From contig CANGIQ010000013.1 of the NCBI GenBank assembly GCA_947453965.1, positions 1 through 64,000 on the forward strand: DNA of 64,000 nucleotides. The letters are read 5' to 3'. The stretch comes from Comamonadaceae bacterium. Its GTDB lineage: Bacteria; Pseudomonadota; Gammaproteobacteria; Burkholderiales; Burkholderiaceae_C. Of this stretch, positions 26,397 through 35,882 are shown piece by piece (within the stretch, counting starts at the first letter, position 1; each line of letters begins with the position of its first letter). Both the position numbers and the translations under genes were made by a program. The notes below the pieces were generated by a model. The model was not told the origin of the DNA, made no database searches, and was given only the letters and a program-made list of their open reading frames with translations.

Positions 26397-28064
26397 TCAA
26401 ACGCGGTTCAGGTCGAACTGTACTTTTTCGCCTTTGCCATACACCTTCAAGGCACCCTTTTCGCCGACCGCGTTGGGTCGCTGGAAGATCCAGTTTTGCC
26501 AGGCCGAGAGGCGGCCAAAAATACGTGTTTCCATCGACTCTTTTTGGCAGAAGCGCAGGTTGGCTTCCAAACCCGTCAAGCTGTCGGGCGACATGGCCGC
26601 ACGCTCTTCGACAGCGAGGCGAATTTCATCGGCCCAGTCGATGTCGTCAGGCGCGGCCGTCACCAAGCCCAACGCCAGCGCTTGGTCAGCGTCCAGCATT
26701 TGACCCACTGTCGCGCGCACGTTTTCCAGTGCCGTGACTTCTTCGTAGAAGCGACGTTGCAAACGCGACTGGTGATTGACCATGGGGAAGTGACCAAAGT
26801 TGAGTTCGCTCAAGGCCAACTTGGGCGCAGTATCAGGTGAATCAGGCAAGGCCAGCATGTAAGCGCGGTCAGCGGCAAATGCCAATTCGGCCAAGGTACC
26901 CACAAAGCATGAACCTTCGTCGATCAAGGCAAACAGCGAACGCGACGACACGTCGATGCGCGCCAAGGTGCGGCGCAGCAGACCCAGTGTTTCGTTGACC
27001 AACCAATGCGCTTGGTGTTGGGCCAACACAGCGTCCGATTCCAAGGCGAGCTTGGCGTCACCCGCCGTGCGCAAGAGCCAAGTGCCGACATCGAGTTCGT
27101 TGGTGCGCATGCTCAAAATGGCGTCATCCAATTCACGCGCCATTTGCAAGGGGTACCAGTTCACGCCAGCGGCTTCGATGCCGGCCACGCTGTTGGGCAC
27201 TGCGGCTTTGGGCGCGTGCACGGTGAAGGTGGCGGTGCGCTTGGCGCGGTCGATGCTGACTTGCACGTACTCGTACGTGAGCGCGTCAGCGGTGACGGTT
27301 TTGTTCAGAGGGGTGAGCTTGACGCCTTTGCCAGCCGCAGCCGCGCCTGGGCGCTTGCTGGTGGCGGCATATTTGCTAGCGCGGGCTTGCACAGCTTCAG
27401 CAAATTTGGCGGGCTTGGCAATCTCGTCGACCAAACGCCAGTCCACGGCTTTTTGACCACGCACACCTTCCACGCTGGTGCAGAAGATGTCGGCATGGTC
27501 ATGGCGCACTTTGCGTTTGTCGGTCACACGGGTCAAACCGCCGGTGCCTGGCAGCACGCCGAGCAAAGGCACTTCAGGCAGCGATACGCTGGAAGAACGG
27601 TCGTCGACCAACACAATGTCGTCACAGGCCAAGGCCAATTCATAGCCACCGCCAGCGCAAGCACCGTTCACTGCGGCGATGAACTTCAGGCCATCGTGGC
27701 GGCTGGAGTCTTCAATGCCGTTGCGGGTTTCGTTGGTGAACTTACAGAAGTTCACTTTCCAGGCGTGGGTCGACAGGCCCAACATGAAGATGTTGGCGCC
27801 CGAGCAGAAGATGCGGTCTTTCAAGCTGGTCACCACCACGCTCTTGACTTCAGGGTGTTCAAAGCGGATGCGTTGTAAGGCGTCGTGCAACTCAATGTCC
27901 ACACCCAAGTCATACGAGTTGAGCTTCAATTTGTAGCCGGGGCGAATGCCACCGTCTTCGTTGATGTTGAGTTGCAAAGTGGCGATTTCGCCGTCGAACT
28001 TGATGCTCCAGTGCTTGTACTGGCTGGGGTCAATTTGGTAGTCGACCGTGGTGGCTTGGCTCAT
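26397..28064 (-). CDS. boxC: 2,3-epoxybenzoyl-CoA dihydrolase BoxC
   Basis: A 555-residue enoyl-CoA hydratase-superfamily enzyme that opens the epoxide ring with two waters to give 3,4-dehydroadipyl-CoA semialdehyde and formate. The crotonase core is in the N-terminal half (FIAAVNGACAGGGYELALACDDI and SLPEVPLLGVLPGTGGLTR, in pieces); a second half-domain follows. ATG 28064 has a TGGAGA Shine-Dalgarno like that of boxB, so I reject the 26-codon upstream extension. It is the first gene of the box operon behind BoxR. The formate it frees is a substrate for the neighbouring dehydrogenase. Confidence 0.96.
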   Translation of the reverse strand: MSQATTVDYQIDPSQYKHWSIKFDGEIATLQLNINEDGGIRPGYKLKLNSYDLGVDIELHDALQRIRFEHPEVKSVVVTSLKDRIFCSGANIFMLGLSTHAWKVNFCKFTNETRNGIEDSSRHDGLKFIAAVNGACAGGGYELALACDDIVLVDDRSSSVSLPEVPLLGVLPGTGGLTRVTDKRKVRHDHADIFCTSVEGVRGQKAVDWRLVDEIAKPAKFAEAVQARASKYAATSKRPGAAAAGKGVKLTPLNKTVTADALTYEYVQVSIDRAKRTATFTVHAPKAAVPNSVAGIEAAGVNWYPLQMARELDDAILSMRTNELDVGTWLLRTAGDAKLALESDAVLAQHQAHWLVNETLGLLRRTLARIDVSSRSLFALIDEGSCFVGTLAELAFAADRAYMLALPDSPDTAPKLALSELNFGHFPMVNHQSRLQRRFYEEVTALENVRATVGQMLDADQALALGLVTAAPDDIDWADEIRLAVEERAAMSPDSLTGLEANLRFCQKESMETRIFGRLSAWQNWIFQRPNAVGEKGALKVYGKGEKVQFDLNRV

Positions 28065-28287
28065 GTGTATCTCCAGAAGTAAGGGCGAAACGCCTGTGCT
28101 TTTGATGCGGTGTTGAATTCGATGATGTGCATCATATTGCATATTCAGAATTTTGCAAATGCATTTTTGTGCATCTTAGGGAATATGCCTAGATGCCAGC
28201 GTGCAAGTGGCGCCAGCCCATCTGCCAAAAAAAGCAAGCACACCCAGACCTGTCTAGGTATATCTTGATTTAAACGAGAGTAGGTAC
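28065..28287. promoter_or_regulatory. box operon promoter region with TGCA half-sites
   Basis: A 223-bp gap between boxR and boxC. It contains five TGCA tetramers starting at 28129, 28139, 28155, 28161 and 28171. Two pairs have the TGCA-N6-TGCA spacing (28129/28139 and 28161/28171). Tandem TGCA repeats are the known target of BzdR-type regulators. I see no other clear structure in the rest of the gap. Confidence 0.6.
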
Positions 28288-29178
28288 TTACATTGGCAGC
28301 TTCAAAGCCTGACGCACTTGGGTCCGCAAGGCTGAAAAACTGTCGTCCAGCGGCTGGGCGCTGGTGTCAAAAGCCAGGTCGGCTTTGGCATAAAAGGCCG
28401 AGCGGCCTTCCAAAATGCGCTTCAAATCTTCCAACGCTTCTTTGCTACCGGCCATGGGGCGCATGTCGCCTTGCGCCGCCACACGTGCCAAGTGGTCTTC
28501 GGGCGCGGCCTTGAGCCACACGGTGAAGCAATGCGCCAGCGTCTCGTTGAAGGTGGCTGAGTCAGACACCAAGCCACCGGGGGTGGCGATCACCACCTCG
28601 GGGTAAATTTGAATCGCTTCTTCCAAGGCCCGGCGCTCATAGCGGCGGTAGGCGTTGGTGCCGTAGAGGTTGTGAATTTCACTGATGCTGCAACCGGCAA
28701 ATTTTTCAATTTCGCGGCTGAGTTCGATGAACGGAAAACCCAGGTCATCGGCCAATCTTTGGCCCAAGGTGGTTTTGCCCGCACCGCGCAAACCTACCAG
28801 CGCAATGCGGTTGCTGCGGGCTTGTTCGTCACCATGGGTGCCAAACATCTCAGCGATGTGTTGACGCGCACGACGCAATTCGCTTTCGTTGCGCTTTTCC
28901 AGCAACTCGCGAATCAGCAGCCATTCGGGGGACGAGGTGGTCACATCGCCCAACAACTCAAAGATGGAACATTGCAAGGCCTGTGCAACCTGCAACAAGA
29001 TCAGGATGGACGCGTTGCCGGTGCCTGATTCCAAGTTGGCCAAATGCCGCTCCGACACCTGCGCAGCTTGCGCCACCGCCTTGCGCGTGAGGCCACGCCT
29101 TGCACGCAAGGTGCGCACGCGCTCACCCAAGCTGGTGAGAAAAGGATGGCGGCTGAGTTCGTCGTCTGCGTTGGACAT
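28288..29178 (-). CDS. boxR: BoxR/BzdR-type benzoyl-CoA-responsive repressor
   Basis: A 296-residue fusion of an XRE helix-turn-helix (residues about 18-75, GERVRTLRARRGLTRKAVAQ, SERHLANLESG) to a shikimate-kinase-like domain with a P-loop GLRGAGKTT at 129-137. In this family the kinase-like part binds benzoyl-CoA and relieves repression. It is upstream of boxC on the same strand with its own TGCA array upstream, which fits autoregulation. Length is standard. Confidence 0.94.
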   Translation of the reverse strand: MSNADDELSRHPFLTSLGERVRTLRARRGLTRKAVAQAAQVSERHLANLESGTGNASILILLQVAQALQCSIFELLGDVTTSSPEWLLIRELLEKRNESELRRARQHIAEMFGTHGDEQARSNRIALVGLRGAGKTTLGQRLADDLGFPFIELSREIEKFAGCSISEIHNLYGTNAYRRYERRALEEAIQIYPEVVIATPGGLVSDSATFNETLAHCFTVWLKAAPEDHLARVAAQGDMRPMAGSKEALEDLKRILEGRSAFYAKADLAFDTSAQPLDDSFSALRTQVRQALKLPM

Positions 29179-29181
29179 GGC

Positions 29182-29223
29182 TGCACTTTAATGCAATTTC
29201 AACTCAAAATGCAAGATAGTGCA
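29182..29223. promoter_or_regulatory. TGCA half-site array upstream of boxR
   Basis: Four TGCA tetramers start at 29182, 29192, 29210 and 29220, that is two TGCA-N6-TGCA pairs. The pair geometry matches the array before boxC. Binding by BoxR is inferred from the family. Confidence 0.55.
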
Positions 29224-29260
29224 GCAGGTGTGTGATGAATCTGAGATGGTTTGCGCTGGA

Positions 29261-29557
29261 TCAAACGTGTTGCTCATGCCAACTTCTGAGTGCATCGTTG
29301 ATGCGCGTCTGCCAACCGGCACCTGTTGCTTTGAAGCTCTCCAGCACATCGGTGTCTAGTCGCAGCGTCACTTGTGTTTTGTTGCCACTACCCAAGGGAC
29401 GACCACGCCGCATCAATGGCTGGGCTTGCGACCACTCGGCATCCGTCAAAGGATGCGCGTCCGGGTCGCTCCACGCTGCTTGGTTGATCTCTGCGTCCTC
29501 TTGCACATTAGGCACAAGCAAGACACGCCCAGAGCGCGTTTTAATTGTTGTCGACAT
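29261..29557 (-). CDS. brnA: BrnA family antitoxin
   Basis: A 98-residue antitoxin with a ribbon-helix-helix domain in the C-terminal half (TQVTLRLDTDVLESFKATG, then WQTRINDALRSW). The N-terminal half has the BrnA DPDAHPLTDAEW and GRPLGSG motifs. It overlaps the end of the brnT gene by 17 nt, the usual toxin-first order. It should bind BrnT and the operator upstream of brnT. Confidence 0.92.
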   Translation of the reverse strand: MSTTIKTRSGRVLLVPNVQEDAEINQAAWSDPDAHPLTDAEWSQAQPLMRRGRPLGSGNKTQVTLRLDTDVLESFKATGAGWQTRINDALRSWHEQHV

Positions 29558-29810
29558 AGTGCTTCACCTCTCGTTCATTGGCCTTGCGCAAACTGATCAC
29601 CCGGCGTACGTCATCACGGTCTACAAATGCAACGAAATACAAACGTTGACCTTTGGGAACCAAGGCGCATTGCCGCTCTTCCCCGTAATCGCGTCTCAAG
29701 TCAATCCACACCCAGGACGCCGCCCAATCCAATGAATCGGCCAAGGCCAACGAGACACCGTGCTTTGCCACATTGGCTGCATTCTTTATCGGATCAAACA
29801 TCAAGCGCAT
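29541..29810 (-). CDS. brnT: BrnT family toxin
   Basis: An 89-residue RelE-like ribonuclease toxin. The start has the family pattern FDPIKNAANVAKHGVS, followed by LRRDYGEERQCALV, YFVAFVDRDDVRRVISLRKANEREVKHY; the late Arg, Ser and Arg-x-x-x-E-x-x-x-Y positions are conserved in BrnT. It blocks translation until BrnA binds it. It is the first gene of the pair and its upstream region has a dyad. Confidence 0.92.
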   Translation of the reverse strand: MRLMFDPIKNAANVAKHGVSLALADSLDWAASWVWIDLRRDYGEERQCALVPKGQRLYFVAFVDRDDVRRVISLRKANEREVKHYVDNN

Positions 29811-29823
29811 ATTTATTGTAGTT

Positions 29824-29840
29824 ACGTTTAATTAAAACGT
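29824..29840. promoter_or_regulatory. Probable brnTA operator
   Basis: An inverted repeat ACGTTT-AATTA-AAACGT, 6-bp perfect arms with a 5-nt spacer, lies 13 nt upstream of brnT. BrnA ribbon-helix-helix proteins autorepress at such sites. The assignment is inferred. Confidence 0.45.
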
Positions 29841-29896
29841 CCATCCCTCAAAAATTGAGTACGAGCCAATACCTGAGGTTTTACCGAGATTGAAGA

Positions 29897-29932
29897 CGAA
29901 AAAAAACCGCAAAAGTTTGAACTTTTGCGGTT
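29897..29932 (-). terminator. Intrinsic terminator of apbC
   Basis: A perfect 13-bp stem (29905-29917 with 29920-29932, AACCGCAAAAGTT and its complement) with a 2-nt gap, followed on the minus strand by a run of eight U. It lies 30 nt after the apbC stop. Confidence 0.9.
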
Positions 29933-29962
29933 GGCACTTAAAGCGCCAGCGGCGCCTGGCGA

Positions 29963-31054
29963 TCAGGTGTCTTTAGAGATCTTGATGCTCGGGAACTTGC
30001 TCGAAAAGTCTTTGGCCTTGGCCGCAATCTTGACCGCCACTTGGCGCGCCACGGCTTTGTAGATGGTGGCTACCTCGCCATCGGGATCGGCCACCACGGT
30101 GGGTTTGCCGCTGTCGGCTTGCAGGCGAATTTGCATGTTCAAGGGCAAAGCGCCCAGGTAGTCCATGTTGTATTGCGCTGCCATCTTTTTGCCACCATCG
30201 GCACCAAAGATGTGCTCCACATGGCCGCAGTTCGTACAGACGTGCACCGCCATGTTCTCCACCAAACCCAGAATGGGCACGCCCACCTTCTCAAACATCT
30301 TGATGCCTTTTTTGGCATCCAACAAGGCGATGTCTTGCGGTGTGGTGACGATCACCGCACCGGTCATCGGCACGCGTTGGCTCAAGGTGAGCTGAATGTC
30401 GCCGGTGCCAGGGGGCATGTCGACGATCAAATAGTCCAGCGCTTTCCAGTTGGTTTGGCGAAGCAACTGCTCCAGCGCTTGGGTGGCCATGGGGCCGCGC
30501 CAAATCATGGCCTCGTCTTGGTCGACCAAGAAACCAATCGACATGACTTGCACGCCGTAGTTCTCCAGCGGGTCCATGGTTTGGCCGTCGCTGCTCTCCG
30601 GGCGCCCCTCGATGCCCATCATCATGGGCTGGCTGGGACCGTAAATGTCGGCGTCGAGCAAACCCACGTTGGCGCCTTCGGCGGCCAAGGCCAAGGCCAA
30701 GTTAGCGGCCGTGGTGCTTTTGCCCACGCCACCTTTGCCCGAGGCTACGGCAATGATGTTTTTGACTTGCGGCAACAGCTGCACGCCGCGTTGCGCGGCA
30801 TGGGCCACCACCTCGGTGGTGATGTTGGCCGACACGTTGTCGACCCCAGCCACGCCTTTGGCAGCGGCAATCAGCGCTTTGCGAAAGCCTGCAATTTGGC
30901 TTTTGGCGGGGTAACCCAACACCACATCAAACGAGACATCACCGCCTTGAATTTGCAGATTTTTGAGTGCTTTGCTGGTGACAAAGTCTTTGCCCGTGTT
31001 GGGGTCAATCACTGCTTGCAGGGCAGCGGTCAGGGCTTGTTCGTTCAGGGCCAT
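29963..31054 (-). CDS. apbC: Iron-sulfur cluster carrier ATPase ApbC/Mrp
   Basis: A 363-residue Mrp/NBP35-family P-loop ATPase that carries and delivers [4Fe-4S] clusters in the cytoplasm. An N-terminal MIP18-like domain (about residues 1-85) precedes the deviant Walker A GKGGVGKST at 106-114, the LLDADIYGPS motif and the cluster-binding CTNCG. Demand is plausible here because of the many Fe-S proteins in the formate dehydrogenase and box genes, but it is a housekeeping gene in this group. It ends at a strong terminator. Confidence 0.96.
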   Translation of the reverse strand: MALNEQALTAALQAVIDPNTGKDFVTSKALKNLQIQGGDVSFDVVLGYPAKSQIAGFRKALIAAAKGVAGVDNVSANITTEVVAHAAQRGVQLLPQVKNIIAVASGKGGVGKSTTAANLALALAAEGANVGLLDADIYGPSQPMMMGIEGRPESSDGQTMDPLENYGVQVMSIGFLVDQDEAMIWRGPMATQALEQLLRQTNWKALDYLIVDMPPGTGDIQLTLSQRVPMTGAVIVTTPQDIALLDAKKGIKMFEKVGVPILGLVENMAVHVCTNCGHVEHIFGADGGKKMAAQYNMDYLGALPLNMQIRLQADSGKPTVVADPDGEVATIYKAVARQVAVKIAAKAKDFSSKFPSIKISKDT

Positions 31055-31147
31055 AAAAGTCTCATTGAATAGGAATTGCGCGCAAGTCTAGCGCGAGGGC
31101 GTTGACCGCACGGCGTGCAGGTCATCCAGGCAGCAGATCGACATCCA

Positions 31148-31720
31148 CTAGGGTCGGGGGTAGCGCTTGGCGCTCAGCAGCTTGCCTTGTGCATCAAACT
31201 GCACCAACACCATGTCACCGGAGTCCACGTTGTCGCCCATGTAGTCCAAGATGTTCACATGGTGGGTCACCAACACCAAGGCTTGGCTGCCCTTGGTGTG
31301 ACTGGCTTGGGCCAGCAGCTTTTGGAGTTGTTGGGTGAATTCACCCGCACGTTGCGGTTCATCAAAGAACGAGGCCAGCGCGGGATCGACCGCAGGCTTG
31401 TCAAAACCCAACAGTTGCGCCGTGTCTTTGCAGCGGCACCATGGGCTGGTGCGCACTTGGGCACTGGCCACACCTTGCTGGCGCAACCATTGCCCCACAC
31501 GCACCGCCTGTTGTCGACCTTGTGCACTGAGGTTGCGTTGGCTGCTGCAATCGTTGAGCGTGTAGCCAGCGGGGTCGCCCACGCCAGGGGCCAAGGTGTG
31601 ACGCATGAGCAGGGCATAGTGGGGCTGTTTGAGCTTGTCAGCCAATTCAGAGGCGGAAACGCTACTCAGCAGCAACAGCGAGATCGCGCCTACAAGCCAC
31701 TTTTTCATCAGGCCAGCCAT
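31148..31720 (-). CDS. Exported histidine phosphatase family protein
   Basis: A 190-residue protein of the SixA/phosphoglycerate mutase superfamily. A signal peptide (KKWLVGAISLLLLSSVSAS) is followed by the catalytic motif ALLMRHTLAPG with the phosphohistidine RH, a late second histidine VLVTHHVNI, and cysteines in NDCSSQ and SPWCRCKD. It is thus a periplasmic or envelope phosphatase of unknown substrate. I use the ATG at 31720, which overlaps the cupin stop by 1 nt (TGATG); ATG 31708 is the other option. Confidence 0.85.
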   Translation of the reverse strand: MAGLMKKWLVGAISLLLLSSVSASELADKLKQPHYALLMRHTLAPGVGDPAGYTLNDCSSQRNLSAQGRQQAVRVGQWLRQQGVASAQVRTSPWCRCKDTAQLLGFDKPAVDPALASFFDEPQRAGEFTQQLQKLLAQASHTKGSQALVLVTHHVNILDYMGDNVDSGDMVLVQFDAQGKLLSAKRYPRP

Positions 31721-31998
31721 CAGTTTTTCCGCGCCACCCAATACACCGCACCCTCAGGGCCATAGCGCTCGTCGTGCGGCACATCGCGCGCCAGCTCGAA
31801 GGTGTCGCCGGGCAACAGATGCTGGGTCTGGCCATGACAGGTGAGCCACATTTCACCCCGTGTCACCACGGCATTCACGGCAAACGGGTGGGTGTGCGTC
31901 TCCAACACGGTTTGGGGTGCCCACTCGCGTTCAAGCACTTCGTCAAAGCCTTGGGCCAATGACTTTTGTTGAAATTCGTCAAAGCTAGGGAGGTTCAT
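31720..31998 (-). CDS. Small cupin domain protein
   Basis: A 92-residue single-domain cupin. The conserved beta-barrel motifs are ETHTHPFAVNAVVTRGEMWL (metal-type histidines in THTHP) and LLPGDTFELARDVPHDERY with a later His. Such proteins bind a metal and a small ligand; no substrate can be named. It is divergent from metG with about 50 bp between the starts, and touches the histidine phosphatase gene. Confidence 0.85.
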   Translation of the reverse strand: MNLPSFDEFQQKSLAQGFDEVLEREWAPQTVLETHTHPFAVNAVVTRGEMWLTCHGQTQHLLPGDTFELARDVPHDERYGPEGAVYWVARKN

Positions 31999-32050
31999 GG
32001 CCAGATTTTGCAGGATCTAAAATCCACCCCCTTGTTCAAAGGTCTTGTCC

Positions 32051-34153
32051 ATGTCCCAGCGTCAGCTTTTCGTCACCACCGCCCTGCCCTATGCCAACGG
32101 CAATTTCCACATCGGCCACATCATGGAGTACATCCAGGCTGACATTTGGGTCCGGTTCCAGCGCATGCAGGGCCACCAGGTCGATTTCGTGGGCGCAGAC
32201 GACACACACGGCGCACCCATCATGATTGCGGCAGAGAAGGCGGGCATCACACCGCAGCAATTTGTGGCCAACATCGCCGCCGGTCGCAAGCCCTATTTGG
32301 ACGGCTTTCACATCCAGTTTGACAACTGGCACAGCACCGACGCGCCTGAGAACCACGAGTTGGCACGCCAGATCTACCGCGAGTTGCGCGACATTCCCGA
32401 GTCCGCAGGCGGCTCGCTGATTGAACGGCGCACGATTGAACAGTTCTTCGACCCCGAGAAGAACATGTTCTTGCCCGACCGCTTCATCAAAGGCGAATGC
32501 CCCAAATGCCACGCCAAAGACCAATACGGTGACAACTGCGAGGTGTGCGGTGCGGTCTACGCCCCGACCGACCTGATCAACCCGTTCTCAGCGTTGTCGG
32601 GCGCCAAGCCCGAGTTGAAAAGCTCAGAGCATTTCTTCTTCAAGCTGTCCGACCCACGCTGTGTTGAGTTTTTGGAAAAGTGGACGCAAGACGGCAAGTT
32701 GCAACCGGAAGTGGCCAACAAGGTCAAAGAGTGGTTCACCGTACGCACCAACCCCGATGGCACGACCAGCGAAGGCTTGGGCGACTGGGACATTTCGCGC
32801 GATGCACCGTACTTCGGCATTGAAATTCCGGATGCACCCGGCAAATACTTCTACGTTTGGCTGGACGCTCCCGTGGGCTACTTGGCCTCGCTGAAAAACT
32901 TGCTGGACAAGCGCGGCGAAAGTTACGAGGCCTACATGGCCAACCCGAAGTTGGAGCAATACCACTTCATCGGCAAAGACATCGTCACCTTCCACACCCT
33001 GTTCTGGCCTGCCATGCTGCATTTCAGCGGCCGCAAAACGCCTGACAACGTGTTTGTCCATGGCTTTCTCACCGTCAACAACGGCGAGAAGATGAGCAAG
33101 AGCCGTGGCACCGGCCTGGACCCGCTCAAATACCTGAGCCTGGGCATGAACCCCGAGTGGCTGCGTTACTACTTGGCCGCCAAACTCAATGGCCGCAACG
33201 AAGACGTGGACTTCAACCCTGAAGACTTCATGGCCCGCGTGAACTCGGATTTGGTGGGCAAGTTCATCAACATCGCATCGCGCTCGGCAGGCTTTATCAG
33301 CAAGCGCTTTGGTGGAAAACTCGGCGAGGTCTCGGCCGATGGTGATGCACTGCTGTCGCACCTGCGCGATGGTCTGCAACCCATCGCCGCACACTACGCC
33401 GAACGCGACTTTGCCAAGGCCCTGCGTGAAATCATGCTGCTGGCCGACCGCGTGAACGAATACGTGGACGCCAACAAGCCTTGGGAGCTGGCCAAGCAAG
33501 AAGGCATGGAAGGCCGCTTGCACGATGTGTGCACCACCTGCATCGAAGCCTTCCGCTTGCTCAGCGTCCTGCTCAAACCCGTGCTGCCCGCTTTGGCTGC
33601 CAACGTGGAAGCCTTTTTGAACGTCAGCCCCATGACCTTCACGCACGCAGCCCAAGCGCTGGGGGCAGGCCACGCCATTGGCGAGTACAAACACCTGATG
33701 CAACGGGTGGACATCAAGATGCTTGACGCCTTGTTTGAGCCGCCTGCTGTGGTGGAAGAAAAAGTCATCCCAGGCGGCGAAGAGATCGCCCCCACCATCA
33801 GCATCGACGACTTTGCCAAGATCGATTTGCGCATTGCTCAGATCGTCAACTGCGAAGCGGTGGAAGGCTCGACCAAGCTGTTGCGCCTCACACTCGATGT
33901 GGGCGAGGGCATCGACCCGCAGGGGCGTCCCGTCACGCGCAATGTCTTCAGCGGCATTGCCAGCATGTACAAACCCGAAGACTTGGTGGGCAAGCTCACC
34001 GTGATGGTGGCCAACCTGGCGCCACGCAAGATGAAGTTTGGTGTATCCGAAGGCATGGTGCTCGCTGCCAGCCACGCCGACGAGAAAGCCGAGCCCGGCA
34101 TTCACGTGCTGCACCCTTGGCCAGGCGCCAAGCCCGGCATGCGGATTCACTAA
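32051..34153 (+). CDS. metG: Methionyl-tRNA synthetase
   Basis: A 700-residue class I synthetase that charges tRNA-Met. The HIGH motif is at residues 20-23 ([10 protein letters not shown]), the zinc knuckle cysteines are [17 protein letters not shown] near residue 145, and KMSKS is near residue 347 ([13 protein letters not shown]). A C-terminal dimerising tRNA-binding domain follows ([18 protein letters not shown]). The ATG at 32051 is used; a TTG two codons earlier is unlikely. Length matches E. coli MetG. Confidence 0.98.
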   Translation: MSQRQLFVTTALPYANGNFHIGHIMEYIQADIWVRFQRMQGHQVDFVGADDTHGAPIMIAAEKAGITPQQFVANIAAGRKPYLDGFHIQFDNWHSTDAPENHELARQIYRELRDIPESAGGSLIERRTIEQFFDPEKNMFLPDRFIKGECPKCHAKDQYGDNCEVCGAVYAPTDLINPFSALSGAKPELKSSEHFFFKLSDPRCVEFLEKWTQDGKLQPEVANKVKEWFTVRTNPDGTTSEGLGDWDISRDAPYFGIEIPDAPGKYFYVWLDAPVGYLASLKNLLDKRGESYEAYMANPKLEQYHFIGKDIVTFHTLFWPAMLHFSGRKTPDNVFVHGFLTVNNGEKMSKSRGTGLDPLKYLSLGMNPEWLRYYLAAKLNGRNEDVDFNPEDFMARVNSDLVGKFINIASRSAGFISKRFGGKLGEVSADGDALLSHLRDGLQPIAAHYAERDFAKALREIMLLADRVNEYVDANKPWELAKQEGMEGRLHDVCTTCIEAFRLLSVLLKPVLPALAANVEAFLNVSPMTFTHAAQALGAGHAIGEYKHLMQRVDIKMLDALFEPPAVVEEKVIPGGEEIAPTISIDDFAKIDLRIAQIVNCEAVEGSTKLLRLTLDVGEGIDPQGRPVTRNVFSGIASMYKPEDLVGKLTVMVANLAPRKMKFGVSEGMVLAASHADEKAEPGIHVLHPWPGAKPGMRIH

Positions 34154-34165
34154 ATTCGAATCAGG

Positions 34166-35854
34166 ATGGACATGAAATTCTCAGTGTTGCGTTTGTTCCG
34201 TCCTCGATTGTTTGATGCCCTGCAGGGCTACAACCGTGAGCGCTTGGTGCAAGACGTCGGCGCAGGCCTCACGGTAGGCGTGGTCGCCTTGCCACTGGCC
34301 ATGGCATTTGCCATTGCCTCCGGGCTCAAGCCCGAAGCGGGTTTGTTCACCGCCATCATTGCGGGATTTTTAATTTCGGCCTTGGGTGGCAGCCGGGTGC
34401 AAATTGGCGGGCCCGCCGGGGCCTTCATCGTCATCGTCTACGGCATCTTGGAACGCTATGGTTTGGCCAACCTCATCATTGCCACCGCCATGTCGGGCGT
34501 GATGCTGTTTGCCATGGGCTTGCTGCGGTTGGGCTCTTTGATTCGCTTCATTCCCGTCGCTGTGGTGATTGGGTTCACCAACGGCATTGCGGTGCTGATC
34601 ATGGTGTCGCAGATCAAAGACTTTTTGGGGTTGGACGTCAAAGCCATGCCTGCTGATTTCTTTGGTGTGGTGTCAACCTTGCAGACCCACATGGCCAGCC
34701 TGAACCCGCAGGCCTTTGCGCTGGCAGGCGTGTCGTTGCTGGTTTTGGCAGCTTGGCAGTTGCTGCTGCCACGTCTGCACACCCAACAGCCTGTGACGCA
34801 AAAAATGTCGGTAGTACCTGGCTCCATCGTGGTGCTGGTTGGCGCCACACTGGCCGCCCATCTCTTGGGCTTGCAGGTGGAAACCATCGCATCGCGCTTT
34901 GGCAGCATCCCCAACACTTTGCCAGCATGGGTGTGGCCAGAATTCAGCTGGGACACCGCCCAGTTCTTGCTTATGCCCGCCACCACACTGGCCTTGTTGG
35001 GTTCGATTGAGTCCCTGCTGTGCGCGCGCATTGCCGATCAAATGATGGCTGACGGCCCCTACGGCGACCGCCACGATGCCAACCAAGAACTGATGGCACA
35101 AGGCATTGCCAACCTCGTCACCCCCTTCTTTGGCGGCATGCCCGCCACAGGCACGATTGCGCGCACCGTCACCAATGTGAAAAACGGCGGTAACAGCCCG
35201 GTCGCCGGCATGGTTCACGCCCTCACTTTGTTGGTCGTGATGCTGGTGGCAGCGCCGTTGGCGGGTCATGTGCCCTTGGCCGCGCTGTCGGCCATTTTGA
35301 TGTTCGTGGCCTGGAACATGGGTGAGTGGCGCGAGTTCATCCACCTGCGCCAGTACCGCCTGCCCTACCGTGCCACGTTGCTTGCCGTGTTCTTGCTCAC
35401 TGTGGTGGTCGATTTGACGGTGGCCGTCGAGGTCGGTCTGATCGCCGCTTGCTTGACCTTCATCTACCGCATCTCCAACCTGACCCGCGCCGAGTCGGTC
35501 CACGCCACGCACTACCCGGTGCTGTCAGGGTTTGAATTCGAGGTGCAGGCGCATCGTTTGTATGGCGCCTTGTTTTTTGGTGCCGTCAAATTGATCGAGG
35601 CCATCGAAGAACACCTGCCCAGCCGCGCCGTGGTGCTGGACCTGAAAAATCTGATCTACATCGACTCCTCGGGCGCCGACGCCCTGCTGTCCTTGGCTCG
35701 TGCCTGTCGCAAAAAACAAGTGCGCTTGATCGTCTGCGGTCTGGAGCACCAACCGCTGGACATGGCCAAGCGCAGCGGCTTGATTGAAGCGCTGAACGAG
35801 ACAGATTTGGCGCAAGACCTGATCCATGGCTTGGGCCTGGCGCTAGGTCGGTAA
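34166..35854 (+). CDS. SulP family anion transporter with STAS domain
   Basis: A 562-residue SulP/SLC26-type transporter. About eleven to fourteen hydrophobic segments are followed by a STAS domain in the last 110 residues (VVLDLKNLIYIDSSGADALLSL). Family marks are GLTVGVVALPLAMAFAIASG near residue 35 and GIANLVTPFFGGMPATGTIARTVTN near residue 310. The family moves sulfate, bicarbonate or dicarboxylates; the MPATG type is often seen in bicarbonate/C4-dicarboxylate-like members, but I cannot fix the substrate. It starts 12 nt after metG. Confidence 0.87.
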   Translation: MDMKFSVLRLFRPRLFDALQGYNRERLVQDVGAGLTVGVVALPLAMAFAIASGLKPEAGLFTAIIAGFLISALGGSRVQIGGPAGAFIVIVYGILERYGLANLIIATAMSGVMLFAMGLLRLGSLIRFIPVAVVIGFTNGIAVLIMVSQIKDFLGLDVKAMPADFFGVVSTLQTHMASLNPQAFALAGVSLLVLAAWQLLLPRLHTQQPVTQKMSVVPGSIVVLVGATLAAHLLGLQVETIASRFGSIPNTLPAWVWPEFSWDTAQFLLMPATTLALLGSIESLLCARIADQMMADGPYGDRHDANQELMAQGIANLVTPFFGGMPATGTIARTVTNVKNGGNSPVAGMVHALTLLVVMLVAAPLAGHVPLAALSAILMFVAWNMGEWREFIHLRQYRLPYRATLLAVFLLTVVVDLTVAVEVGLIAACLTFIYRISNLTRAESVHATHYPVLSGFEFEVQAHRLYGALFFGAVKLIEAIEEHLPSRAVVLDLKNLIYIDSSGADALLSLARACRKKQVRLIVCGLEHQPLDMAKRSGLIEALNETDLAQDLIHGLGLALGR

Positions 35855-35882
35855 AATTCATTGCATCTAAGGAATACACACC

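Noticed and set aside
32624-34150. 508-codon open frame on the minus strand
   Set aside because: It is antisense to metG, which has HIGH and KMSKS motifs.
34673-35512. 279-codon open frame on the minus strand
   Set aside because: It is antisense to the SulP transporter; it is rich in His, Gln and Gly without a recognisable fold.
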